Part shown: positions 1-7,905 of the stretch, in pieces
Layout: every line of letters begins with the position of its first letter
Position numbering within the stretch: the stretch's first letter is position 1
Source: Sphingobacteriales bacterium
GTDB taxonomy: Bacteria; Bacteroidota; Bacteroidia; Chitinophagales; Chitinophagaceae
Assembly (NCBI GenBank): GCA_004144175.1
Contig: SEFT01000007.1
Location: 1 to 64,000, forward strand
DNA: 64,000 nucleotides
Direction of reading: 5' to 3'
Position numbers and translations under genes: made by a program
The notes under the pieces: model-generated
Database searches by the model: none
What the model was told of the DNA's origin: nothing
The model's input: only the letters and a program-made list of their open reading frames with translations

Positions 1-1
1 T

Positions 2-271
2 CCTGAAGCTGTTGCCATCAGGTCACATTTCGCACAGCATAGCTTTATCAGTCATACTATTTTAAATATTGGAGATGGCAAAGCCGGAATTTATGATATC
101 GGTAACGAAATGGAAAATGTGAAGTTCTATGGCGGACAATACGGAATTACTTCTTCGCGGACATCACCTGGATGGCCTATGATGATGGTGGACACTTATT
201 TCGATGGCAGCAAGCAGACGTACAGGGGCGGAGGGGGCCTGGCAGCCCCTATAAACCACCTATCACACTAA
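2..271 (+). pseudogene. 3' fragment of a beta-helix (pectate-lyase-like) protein, truncated
   Basis: The frame is open from the window edge to a TAA at 269-271. It encodes about 75 residues rich in short beta-helix-style repeats, including HFAQHSFISHTILNIGDGKAG and GNEMENVKFYGGQYGI, which look like the right-handed beta-helix proteins of the pectate lyase/glycoside hydrolase superfamily. Family members normally continue far beyond the VDTYFDG segment. Here the sequence changes at about 212-240 into low-complexity glycines and then into A/C-rich sequence like the leaders of the phage genes further on. I infer the gene was cut by insertion or recombination. The N-terminus lies outside the window, and the family assignment comes from pattern only. 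Confidence 0.45.
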
Positions 272-335
272 GAAAACACCTGTAAACCCTATCTTTTTTT
301 CTGACATCACCAAACCTGTAAAACTCTTATCGACC

Positions 336-608
336 ATGAACATCATCCCGCCCATGCTGCGCAAGCTATATGCGCCACAACCGGTAGCGCTAAGCGTAGC
401 AGAGTTTGAAAGCCTGCTGGGCAAAGGCATAGCCCAAAGCCGGAACGACAACGACATAGACGGCTGCATCGCCATTATGAAGCGCTACCGCGGCAAAGGC
501 CCTGCCTATGATGCGGCTATACGCCGGCTGGGCAGGGGCATTTTGCTACAGCGCCTGCGCATCAATGGCAGGTGGTTACCTATCGCTACTAGTTTTCAAT
601 TACAGTAA
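336..608 (+). CDS. hypothetical small protein, phage-remnant style
   Basis: A 90-residue basic protein with no recognised domain. The C-terminal half (IMKRYRGKGPAYDAAIRRLGRG) is arginine/lysine rich and could bind nucleic acid, which is inference. Upstream A/C-rich sequence with CCTATAAACC and AAACCCTATC words resembles leaders in the prophage at 7.3-30.9 kb, and the next two genes have the same style, so I read all three as remnants of a related phage. The start is the first ATG after this leader. Confidence 0.45.
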   Translation: MNIIPPMLRKLYAPQPVALSVAEFESLLGKGIAQSRNDNDIDGCIAIMKRYRGKGPAYDAAIRRLGRGILLQRLRINGRWLPIATSFQLQ

Positions 609-647
609 CTCCAAATTTCACCATAATTCTAAAAACCTATCACTACT

Positions 648-917
648 ATGAAACCCGGATCGCTTGTGCAATACAAGGGTGCGCCAAAGTATCGTGCACC
701 ATACATTAATTATCCAGAGTCAGACACCATCTATACCGTGCGCTGCGTAAAAGTCTGCGACGATGGCAGTGCCAGTCTGTTTGTTGAAGAACTGATAATG
801 GGCTACTGCCAGTGTGGCTGCAACCAGGAGCTGGGCAGCGATGTGCGCAACTGGCAGGAGATACAACGCCCCGAAGAAGGAACTGACATCCTATACGAAA
901 CCGTTTACGGATATTGA
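648..917 (+). CDS. hypothetical protein with a Cys-rich segment, phage-remnant style
   Basis: An 89-residue protein. MKPGSLVQYKGAPKYR at the start and DTIYTVRCVKVCDDGSASLFVEEL suggest a small beta-barrel. A short cysteine cluster (YCQCGCN, near residues 53-59) could bind a metal. The start ATG at 648 follows AAAAACCTATCACTACT, the same leader word found before several phage genes (for example 9238 and 29208). No function can be assigned. The third gene follows after 43 bases. Confidence 0.55.
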   Translation: MKPGSLVQYKGAPKYRAPYINYPESDTIYTVRCVKVCDDGSASLFVEELIMGYCQCGCNQELGSDVRNWQEIQRPEEGTDILYETVYGY

Positions 918-960
918 GCGCAATCTGAATGCTGACATCAATCTGAAAACGATTAGCCAT

Positions 961-1272
961 ATGAGCTTACTAAACACCCTTCAAGACCATTACCTGCAGG
1001 TAGTAGACACCAATAAACCTGAATCATCCATGAAACTATATATAGACATACTGACCCGCGTATTTCCGCGGGCAGTAATTGAAGAAAAACGCAACGGCCA
1101 CCTCATCACCTATGAGCTGCACACCGAGAAAGAACTAACGGAAGAAGAGCTGCGTAACAAACATCGCAGCCTGAAAGCGCAGCTGGGCCCCCGCCTGATA
1201 TCAACAGAGTGTGAAGGGAGCAAGATAATGGTGTACACACGAGGTATTCCGGCAGTGTCTGCGTTGTCGTAG
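961..1272 (+). CDS. hypothetical protein, phage-remnant style
   Basis: A 103-residue protein starting MSLLNTLQDHY, with a charged middle (TEKELTEEELRNKHRSLKAQL) likely to be helical. The frame stays open upstream to 814, but that extension overlaps the preceding gene, so I chose the ATG at 961. An ATG at 1030 (MKLYIDIL) is an alternative. No domain is recognised. It is the third gene of the small cluster behind the truncated beta-helix gene. Confidence 0.5.
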   Translation: MSLLNTLQDHYLQVVDTNKPESSMKLYIDILTRVFPRAVIEEKRNGHLITYELHTEKELTEEELRNKHRSLKAQLGPRLISTECEGSKIMVYTRGIPAVSALS

Positions 1273-1391
1273 CGTCTCGGAGGACGCTTCATTTGGGTAA
1301 ACTTGCCTTTTGCTGCGGGTATTATTGCAAAGCGATAGCAATCGTTTCGTAGTTTTAATAGTCCAAATCAATTAAGGGTAAGTTTGCCGGA

Positions 1392-2087
1392 ATGAAGACT
1401 GTTTTTCTTAAAACCCTGTGTGTTTCAATAGTGGTGCTGTGCATATGTGTTTATTGCTACAGGTATGCTGATGCTAGGGCAAAATCGCACGCACGCGAAA
1501 TTATAAAGGCTATGGATACGGTACGCCTATGCCGGTTTCATGAATGGAGCTATCTCGGGAGAGGTAATGGATTGGTTTTTCCGCGCGAGGATACAAGGTA
1601 TACATATCTAAATGAGGAAGGGGATACTACAATATTTAGTTTTCATGGGTCCTTTCAACAATTTGTACGAGACTTCCCAACGACATACTTCGATGATACT
1701 TCTGGCCTTCTCGGAATTGAACTGTATATATGCAATGACACGATACTCGGATGTGAGCTGAATTACTCGGAGTTGCCAGAGCCCAAGCCGATGAACATTA
1801 ATCTGCCAAGAAAAGATGTCTTCAAAGTTCGCGATCCTTTGGCTTCGGTTATGCAGTTTACTATGCCTCTTAAGCAATTTAATATATATAGCATACATGC
1901 CGACAAAGAAGTGGGCACTCCGATTACTATGCAAATCGTTAGCCGGAGCTTACTGATATACGATCCGCGTCATACAATCTCAGATGGGCAAATTGATCAA
2001 GAGAAAAAGAAAAACTGGCAAGACGCAGAGTGGCTGCAGAGGGGATGGCTATATGTATACCTTAAAGAAGATTGGCCGCATGACTAA
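1392..2087 (+). CDS. hypothetical protein with N-terminal membrane anchor
   Basis: A 231-residue protein. Residues 1-24 (MKTVFLKTLCVSIVVLCICV) form a hydrophobic anchor or signal segment, and the rest is soluble and tyrosine/aspartate rich. No family is recognised. Base use is AT-richer than the neighbouring phage-style genes, and intergenic DNA lies on both sides, so it appears to be a single-gene unit. Confidence 0.6.
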   Translation: MKTVFLKTLCVSIVVLCICVYCYRYADARAKSHAREIIKAMDTVRLCRFHEWSYLGRGNGLVFPREDTRYTYLNEEGDTTIFSFHGSFQQFVRDFPTTYFDDTSGLLGIELYICNDTILGCELNYSELPEPKPMNINLPRKDVFKVRDPLASVMQFTMPLKQFNIYSIHADKEVGTPITMQIVSRSLLIYDPRHTISDGQIDQEKKKNWQDAEWLQRGWLYVYLKEDWPHD

Positions 2088-2270
2088 AATTGTTCCGTTT
2101 TCCAATAATATACCCTTCTTTCCACAGGACTGTGGATTCGCCTATACGGCTCCTGCTATTGTAAATCAATAGGTTTTCGCGCGGTATCATATTTGTTATA
2201 CTCATCTTGTGGAGCAGCAATGCTCTTGCTATTGAAACAAATGTGTTGACGATTATATAGAGCGTAGAGG

Positions 2271-2711
2271 ATGGAAAGGTTTAGTGAAAGAGTAAGCAGA
2301 TATGTAGGCCTGATCAAGCAATTCAAGTATCAGCAGGCATTCAACGAATTTTATGATGAAGACCTTACCCGCATACAAAATGTGGGCAAGTGGACAATGG
2401 ATGTAGTGGCCTATAAAGCCCGCGTGCAGAACTTCCTGAACGATACCGAAAACAGGTGTATCGAAGTAAAGAACGTAATGCTGAATGAGCAGATGCAGAT
2501 GTCCATTGTAGAATATCGTTATAGCCTGGACCATAAAGAAAAAGGCCACTTGGAGTTTGGCGTGGTAGCAGTGCAGCGTTGGCAGGATGGCCGCGTAATG
2601 TTCGAGAAGCTATATGCTACAGCGGCGCATAAAACCGAAGGTACAGGTCCTAAGAACAATGTATTTGCACTGACAGGCAGCAATGCGAGTGCATATAGCG
2701 AAGCAGCGTAA
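2271..2711 (+). CDS. NTF2-like (SnoaL-type) superfamily protein
   Basis: A 146-residue protein with the cone-shaped alpha+beta pattern of the NTF2-like superfamily: N-terminal helices (ERFSERVSRYVGLIKQFKYQQAFNEFYDED), then alternating strands (RCIEVKNVMLNEQMQMSIVEYRYSLD, HLEFGVVAVQRWQDGRVMFEKLYA). The HLEFGVVAVQRWQDGRV stretch is typical of SnoaL-like proteins that bind small molecules or act as weak isomerases. The substrate cannot be inferred. The gene converges with the barrel gene on the other strand, 18 bases away. Confidence 0.72.
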   Translation: MERFSERVSRYVGLIKQFKYQQAFNEFYDEDLTRIQNVGKWTMDVVAYKARVQNFLNDTENRCIEVKNVMLNEQMQMSIVEYRYSLDHKEKGHLEFGVVAVQRWQDGRVMFEKLYATAAHKTEGTGPKNNVFALTGSNASAYSEAA

Positions 2712-2729
2712 CACAATAAGCACAAGATT

Positions 2730-3365
2730 TTAAAGGCTGTACCTGATGCCTATGGACGCGGGTACATACCAGATGTCGTAGGTTACGTCTATACCGGGCT
2801 GAGGGTTGGGCATACCGGTAGTCATGTATCGTATACCCGCCTCTATATTGGCGCCAAGGTGCCCAACCAGCCAGCGGGTGTAGCCCAGCTGCATGCCTAC
2901 CTGGAAGCCATGATTATCCGTGTCTTCCACCAGGTGATTGCTGACCTGTGCCCCGCCTGTACCCGTAATGAACGTAATACCAGTATTAAGCCCTGCATAA
3001 GCATATCCACCCGGTACGCGTATAGTTCTGTTTAGCATCAGGTATAGCGGTATATTGGGTGCGCCTATCTGTATAGTGCCGTATACTGTCTTCGGCGGCG
3101 CTTTTGAAACTTCCCTTGCAAGATCTGATTTGATAGTGGCTATATCGATGCCTATACCCATCTGCCAGTTGTTGCGCATATGTATCAGCAGCTTTACAGA
3201 GCCATAGCCCGATGGTCTTGCACTCTGCGTATAGCCTGCTACCTTACCTCCGCCTATCCAAGGCGTTTTGTTGACCAGCAAACCTCCGTTAACGCCGAGC
3301 TCCGTTTGTGCTATGCTAGGAGCGCAGCAGCAGGTAAATGCAAATAATGTCAGTAATTTTCTCAT
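2730..3365 (-). CDS. outer membrane beta-barrel family protein
   Basis: A 211-residue protein with a signal peptide (MRKLLTLFAFTCCCAPSIAQ, cleaved after about residue 20). Alternating amphipathic strands and glycine/aromatic spacing (GVNGGLLVNKTPWIGGG, LGYTRWLVGHLGANIEAGIRY) end in a C-terminal strand closing on SIGIRYSL. This is the usual look of Bacteroidota small outer-membrane barrels of the OMP_b-brl/PorT-like type. Export to the outer membrane is well supported, but the specific function is not known. It lies head to tail against the NTF2-like gene. Confidence 0.8.
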   Translation of the reverse strand: MRKLLTLFAFTCCCAPSIAQTELGVNGGLLVNKTPWIGGGKVAGYTQSARPSGYGSVKLLIHMRNNWQMGIGIDIATIKSDLAREVSKAPPKTVYGTIQIGAPNIPLYLMLNRTIRVPGGYAYAGLNTGITFITGTGGAQVSNHLVEDTDNHGFQVGMQLGYTRWLVGHLGANIEAGIRYMTTGMPNPQPGIDVTYDIWYVPASIGIRYSL

Positions 3366-3582
3366 TCAAGGTTTATTTGGTGCGCGTTGCCCTAACAATG
3401 TACGATAGACAGGCGAATTTCCTGATAAGTAAAGCATCGTTTCTTTTTGTGCCGTACACACTATTTTATACAGGAATATTTTAGGTGTATGTAAGGCGAT
3501 CCACTGTCCTAAACTAGCCCGAAATAGCGTATTTTCGCATGATATGATAAATAAGATATTATACTTTAACCCTCGATTAAAT

Positions 3583-4905
3583 ATGAAGCGTCTGTTTACG
3601 TGCGTAATGCTCAGCTTATCTGTGGTGGCAGCGATGGAAACAAAGGCCCAGCAGCCTTTTCAGGAAGTGTACGGTACATTGTTCAATACGGGTCAGTATA
3701 TTACGGAGGATGTATACGCAAGGCAGTTCCACGACAGGAGCGCTATTGCCGGCAATAAAATGCGCCTGTTGCACATTGCAGAGGCGTTTTACAACAGCGG
3801 CACTTTTCATTCGGGCAACGACTCTATATCGTTAGTGTACAGTGGCGAACGTGGATGGGACACAGTGCTGAACGAATGGGCTTACGATACACTGAATCAC
3901 TTTATAGTAACGCTGCCCATGTGGCGGCAGTATGCTGCCGATGGCCGCGTAGATATGAACTACTACGCATTCAACGCCAATCTGCCGCAGCGTCGCATTA
4001 TCACTTATGCATCTAACGGTAAGGTGGCTAGCTATACATACGAAGAACTGGTAGGTGGTATTAGCTGGGAAAAAAAGAAGCAGTTTAACTATTCGTACGA
4101 CGCCACGTACCGACGCACGCAGGAGGCATCTGACGATGAATTGATCACTTATAATAATGGCCTGTTCGATGAACTTAAGAGTATTGAGACTAGCAAGAAG
4201 GTGAATAATACCTGGAAGCTGTCGAATGGCAGGTATTATCAATACGACACTACCACGAAGAAGGTGAGAGAAATAATACACTCTGTTGTTCTTCCAAATG
4301 GCAACTTCAGCGAGACAGGTCGTACCGCTTACGTATACGACTGGAACCTGAGGCCTACAGTGATGTATAATATAAAAACAAAAGGCCTGCTTGCAAAGGA
4401 TACCCTCAAAACCACTTACGAATACAATGATTCGGGCTGTATCAGTATCATGACCATAACTAAGGTGCTACCTGACGGCACTGACTCTAACATCAACCGT
4501 GTGGAGCTCAGGTATAACTACCGCAACCAGGTAACCAGCGAGAGAATCCAGTACTGGAGCAGAAGCACCCAGTCGTGGATGTATGAAAAAGAGAAAAGAT
4601 ATCACTACCAGACCATCTGGCCGGTAAACGTCGAGGACAAAGCAAAGCAAATATTAATGGAAGTGCAGGTATATCCTGTGCCTGCTAAAGGCCGCATAAC
4701 GGTTGCGTTAAATGGAGCAGGTACCGGCAATACTTCGATAGTGTTGTCGGGTATGAATGGTGCAATCCTGCGCAAGTGGGAGTTTAAAAATATGGGTAAT
4801 GACTTCAGGCAAGATCTGGACATCAATGGCCTGGCTGCGGGCAACTATATGCTAAGCATCGAAACCAACGCAGGGGTAGTTACGAAGAAGATCGTTGTTG
4901 AATAG
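3583..4905 (+). CDS. secreted protein with T9SS C-terminal sorting domain
   Basis: A 440-residue protein from the ATG at 3583. An upstream in-frame ATG at 3544 would put 13 residues before the signal peptide MKRLFTCVMLSLSVVAAMETKAQQ, so 3583 is preferred. The middle is built of repeated YD/RHS-like strands (YEYNDSGCISIMTI, ELRYNYRNQVTSERIQYW). The last 80 residues form a type A T9SS sorting domain (VYPVPAKGRITVAL ... LDINGLAAGNYMLSIET ... KKIVVE), so the protein is exported and attached to or released from the cell surface. It resembles the product of 57944-59305 in layout and length. The ligand or role is unknown. Confidence 0.85.
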   Translation: MKRLFTCVMLSLSVVAAMETKAQQPFQEVYGTLFNTGQYITEDVYARQFHDRSAIAGNKMRLLHIAEAFYNSGTFHSGNDSISLVYSGERGWDTVLNEWAYDTLNHFIVTLPMWRQYAADGRVDMNYYAFNANLPQRRIITYASNGKVASYTYEELVGGISWEKKKQFNYSYDATYRRTQEASDDELITYNNGLFDELKSIETSKKVNNTWKLSNGRYYQYDTTTKKVREIIHSVVLPNGNFSETGRTAYVYDWNLRPTVMYNIKTKGLLAKDTLKTTYEYNDSGCISIMTITKVLPDGTDSNINRVELRYNYRNQVTSERIQYWSRSTQSWMYEKEKRYHYQTIWPVNVEDKAKQILMEVQVYPVPAKGRITVALNGAGTGNTSIVLSGMNGAILRKWEFKNMGNDFRQDLDINGLAAGNYMLSIETNAGVVTKKIVVE

Positions 4906-4923
4906 TTGACTTAAAGCATAACA

Positions 4924-4967
4924 GAAGAAAGCCTTGCAATTAGAGATTGCAAGGCTTTCTTCTTTCT
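4924..4967. terminator. bidirectional rho-independent terminator
   Basis: A perfect 17-base inverted repeat (4924-4940 and 4946-4962) with a 5-base loop, followed by a T-rich run. It lies between the convergent T9SS gene and the lipid kinase gene, so it can serve both. Confidence 0.85.
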
Positions 4968-4984
4968 ATGTTGATCCAACGTTA

Positions 4985-5893
4985 TTAACTTATGACCTCA
5001 CCCGGTTGCAGGAACTGCAGTATACCTGGGTGCAGCGACAGTGATATCTGGATGCCGGGCTTCTCCTTTATCAGTTTGTCGTCCACGTGCGCATGTATAC
5101 CATCCCAGCTTATCTTGATGTCCTTGCCCTTTAGTGCGCTAAAGCAGAAGGGAGCCTCTATGCCGTTCTTACGGTCGTTCATGTACTCGATGAATTTCTC
5201 GCGCTGGTTCTCGGGTATCAGTACAATTTCCAGTTCGCCATCGCTTGGGTCGCCAAAGGGGTTGAAGCTAAGGTTCGGCCCTATGGAAGGCGTATTCATG
5301 ATCTCTACCAGCAGGAATTTTCCGGAATGGTCAATGCCGTCTATTTCCAGCTTACATTCGCGCGCCTTATAGTCGCGCGCTATATCCTGTATCAGCTCCA
5401 ATGCCAACTTCAGGCTATGCTCAGGGTTTCTACCTTCATCGTCGTGCTTTTTCATCTCGCTTATCAGGTTGGGAAACAGTCCAAACCCTACACCCTCAAT
5501 AAAGAATGAATCTCGCTCTTCCAGCCCGCTTATTTTGCATACATCGTATTTGCGTACGTTCCAGTTGCTCCACGATTCTACTAACTGCTCGGTATCGCCA
5601 AGCAGGTTCAGCGCCCGGCCAATGTTATTGGCAGTACCCATAGGTAGTATGGCAATGGGGTGCCGCTTGTCCAGCATTTTTCGTTTCAGCAGTTTAGCAA
5701 CCAGTTTGCGTACCGTACCGTCGCCGCCTGCCACTACTATGAAGTCCTCATCGCCAAAGTCATCCCATCCGTCTTCCTTTACCGATGCGTACACGCACTT
5801 GTAGCCTTTAGATTCTATCAGGTTTATCAATGCTTTTTTATCGTACTTGCCTTCCCCGGCTTTAGGGTTGTGCAATACTCTGGCTACCTTCAT
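4985..5893 (-). CDS. diacylglycerol/lipid kinase family protein
   Basis: A 302-residue protein with the DAGK catalytic domain: HNPKAGEG (residues 8-15) binds nucleotide phosphates, GGDGTVRK (56-63) is the signature loop, and ILPMGTANNIGRAL (82-95) is the third conserved block. The C-terminal half carries the usual beta-rich lid (FFIEGVGFGLFPNLI). Family enzymes phosphorylate diacylglycerol or sphingosine-like lipids with ATP at the inner membrane face; the actual lipid is not predictable. It is divergent from surE with an 83-base gap. Confidence 0.9.
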   Translation of the reverse strand: MKVARVLHNPKAGEGKYDKKALINLIESKGYKCVYASVKEDGWDDFGDEDFIVVAGGDGTVRKLVAKLLKRKMLDKRHPIAILPMGTANNIGRALNLLGDTEQLVESWSNWNVRKYDVCKISGLEERDSFFIEGVGFGLFPNLISEMKKHDDEGRNPEHSLKLALELIQDIARDYKARECKLEIDGIDHSGKFLLVEIMNTPSIGPNLSFNPFGDPSDGELEIVLIPENQREKFIEYMNDRKNGIEAPFCFSALKGKDIKISWDGIHAHVDDKLIKEKPGIQISLSLHPGILQFLQPGEVIS

Positions 5894-5976
5894 ATAATAC
5901 TTTGTTTTTTGTTGGGTATATATAACAAAAGCGTACCAGCCCCGGCTATTGGCATGATACTGTTGCAGGGTGAGGT

Positions 5977-6711
5977 ATGAAGATACTTATCACTAACGAC
6001 GATGGGATATATAGTCCTGGTATAGCAGCGCTGGCCCGTATAGCTTCAAAATTTGGTGAAGTAGTAGTGGTGGCGCCCGATGTAGAGCAATCATCGATGG
6101 GGCATGCCGTAACGCATTCCCGGCCGCTTACGGTGCGCAAGTCGCCCATAGCCTTCGAGGGCATTGAGGCTTACCGTGTAAACGGTACCCCTGCCGACTG
6201 CGTAGCGCTGGGTACGCACATGACGCAGATAGACGTTGTGCTTTCGGGCATCAACCTGGGCCCTAACCTGGGCAACTCTATGTGGCACTCTGGTACCTTA
6301 GCAGGCGCTAAGCAGGCCGTTTTACTGGGTATGAAGGGTATTGCATTGAGTACACCAGTTGGCAAGGAAGAACCAAATTTCAGCGGTTTTGAAAGCTATG
6401 TAGAAAAAACGCTTAAGCTTTTGCTGGCCGATACGGAGTTGGGACTGTACAATGTGAACTTTCCGCCGAACCCAAAGGGTATGAAGTGGACCAGCCAATC
6501 GGTAAGGCTGTACGACGGGCAGATCGTACCGGGCGTTGACCCTATGGGGCGCAAGCACTACTGGTTTACCGTAACGCCGCTGGAGCCTGCTGAGGAAGAT
6601 ACAGACAGGTGGGCCGTGGAGAACGACTATGTGTCTATTACGCCACTGCGCCTCGACCTGACGGCCGAGGTGATGCTGCAACAACTGCGCAAAGAGCGTC
6701 CGCTGGACTAG
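5977..6711 (+). CDS. surE: 5'/3'-nucleotidase SurE
   Basis: A 244-residue protein of usual family length. The N-terminal MKILITNDDGIYSPGI holds the acidic metal pair (D8, D9), followed by the Ser/Gly loop APDVEQSSMGHAVT (S39-S40 region) and SGINLGPNLGNSMWHSGTLAGA with the metal-binding Asn. SurE is a cytosolic Mg/Mn-dependent phosphatase that removes phosphate from nucleoside monophosphates and is linked to stationary-phase survival. A hairpin follows the stop codon. Confidence 0.97.
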   Translation: MKILITNDDGIYSPGIAALARIASKFGEVVVVAPDVEQSSMGHAVTHSRPLTVRKSPIAFEGIEAYRVNGTPADCVALGTHMTQIDVVLSGINLGPNLGNSMWHSGTLAGAKQAVLLGMKGIALSTPVGKEEPNFSGFESYVEKTLKLLLADTELGLYNVNFPPNPKGMKWTSQSVRLYDGQIVPGVDPMGRKHYWFTVTPLEPAEEDTDRWAVENDYVSITPLRLDLTAEVMLQQLRKERPLD

Positions 6712-6737
6712 AGCGCGCGAAAATAGAATATAGCTAT

Positions 6738-6768
6738 AACGGCGTTCTTCAGTTTGATGAACGCCGTT
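6738..6768 (+). terminator. hairpin after surE
   Basis: A perfect 10-base stem (6738-6747 and 6759-6768) with an 11-base loop. There is no long T run after it, so it may be a weak terminator or an mRNA-stabilising hairpin. Confidence 0.45.
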
Positions 6769-6781
6769 TGGCGCTGTATTG

Positions 6782-6789
6782 TACATTTG
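6782..6789 (+). promoter_or_regulatory. candidate -7 element (TACATTTG)
   Basis: Exact match to the Bacteroidota -7 consensus TAnnTTTG, 30 bases before the GNAT start. A TTTG at 6753-6756 is somewhat too far upstream (25 bases) for the usual 19-21 base spacing, so the -33 element is unconvincing. Confidence 0.35.
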
Positions 6790-6818
6790 TGCATCACGCA
6801 CACTACAACAACTACAAT

Positions 6819-7118
6819 ATGATAGAAGTAAAACACAGTCAGGACGCCAAGGGCGGATCATTCTACTACGAGCGCCAGGGGCACAGGCTTGCCGAAATGG
6901 TATACGTAATGGCCGGCAACGAAAAAATGATCATCGAACATACCGATGTGGACGACTCACTACGCGGGCAGGGTGTAGGCAAGCAACTGCAGGAGGCACT
7001 GGTGGAATACGTACGCGCCAACAACATTAAGGTATTGCCGCTGTGCCCATTCGCTAAAGCTACATTTGCCAAGACCAAAGAATGGCAGGATGTGCTGGTA
7101 GAGAATGCGGTGTTGTAG
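6819..7118 (+). CDS. GNAT family N-acetyltransferase (short YjdJ/NATD1-like type)
   Basis: A 99-residue protein from the ATG at 6819. Longer readings upstream would run into the surE 3' end, so they are rejected. The single-domain acetyl-CoA fold shows the pattern of the short Gcn5-related family: GGSFYYERQGHRLAEMVYVM, IIEHTDVDDSLRGQGVGKQL with the pyrophosphate loop R-G-Q-G-V-G near residues 53-58, and a C-terminal PLCPFAKATFAK segment. The acceptor substrate is unknown. Confidence 0.85.
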   Translation: MIEVKHSQDAKGGSFYYERQGHRLAEMVYVMAGNEKMIIEHTDVDDSLRGQGVGKQLQEALVEYVRANNIKVLPLCPFAKATFAKTKEWQDVLVENAVL

Positions 7119-7169
7119 ATGCCGGGTCTATCGCAACATTGGCTGTTATTTTCATAGAATCTATTCCAT

Positions 7170-7206
7170 CCGAACGCTGCTTGTCAAAGGCAGCGTTCGG
7201 CATTTT
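7170..7206 (+). terminator. rho-independent terminator after the GNAT gene
   Basis: An 11-base perfect inverted repeat (7170-7180 and 7190-7200) with a 9-base loop, followed by CATTTT. It separates the host block from the phage module. Confidence 0.7.
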
Positions 7207-7341
7207 AGCCGTCTTCCTCCTGAACATAAAAAAGCCTCAATCCCCGCATAGCCACCATATACCCTTCGCATACTATACGACTTTTCGTTTCTTTTGGCTG
7301 CCTGTAATACGCAACCTAGTTTTACGGAACAAATAAACCCT

Positions 7342-7905
7342 ATGCAAACAATTGTAGATAGCCGCTTCTGGATGGCCAGGAGCGCCTATGACGCCGAACG
7401 CCTGTTCGACGACCCGGTCTTGCTCTGGAAGGCCGCCTGCTCGTACTTCGACTGGTGCGACAAGAATCCCCTGATAGACCGCATAGCCGGTAAAGACGGT
7501 AAGGTGGTGGAGCGGGAACTGACACGCGTATTTACCAAAGAAGGTCTTTGCCAGCACCTGAATTGCTCCCGTAAAAAGTTTGACCAATACAAGACCGACG
7601 CCAAAGCGGCTTGCATTATCGAATGTGATAAACCTTGCGAAAGCGACTGTGAACAATGCGGTAAAACGCGGGCGGCAGAAGCGATACTCGAAGTAATGGA
7701 GCGCATGGACGATACCATTTACCGGCAAAAGTATGAAGGTGCGGCAGTGGGTATTTTTAGCGCTACCATCATAGCCAAAGACCTGGGCATTGCCGATAAA
7801 GAAAAAGAATTCGATAACCAAAGCCCTATACTTCTTGACTTCAGCGATAATACTACGGCCAACTCCGAAGCAGCGGGAGGCGATGGCGATAGCGGACAAG
7901 CATAG
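7342..7905 (+). CDS. phage terminase small subunit / DNA-packaging protein
   Basis: A 187-residue protein from the ATG at 7342, which directly follows an AAATAAACCCT leader; an upstream GTG-type reading from 7294 is not needed. The segment LWKAACSYFDWCDKNPLI resembles the N-terminal region of small terminase proteins, and TKEGLCQHLNCSRKKFDQY reads as a helix-turn-helix for pac-site DNA recognition. A Cys cluster (IIECDKPCESDCEQCGK, residues about 92-108) could bind zinc. Its place immediately before the large terminase supports the call. It overlaps the large subunit gene. Confidence 0.68.
   Translation: MQTIVDSRFWMARSAYDAERLFDDPVLLWKAACSYFDWCDKNPLIDRIAGKDGKVVERELTRVFTKEGLCQHLNCSRKKFDQYKTDAKAACIIECDKPCESDCEQCGKTRAAEAILEVMERMDDTIYRQKYEGAAVGIFSATIIAKDLGIADKEKEFDNQSPILLDFSDNTTANSEAAGGDGDSGQA

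Noticed and set aside
814-960. N-terminal extension of the 961-1272 gene
   Set aside because: It would overlap the whole end of the preceding gene and adds no family-like sequence.
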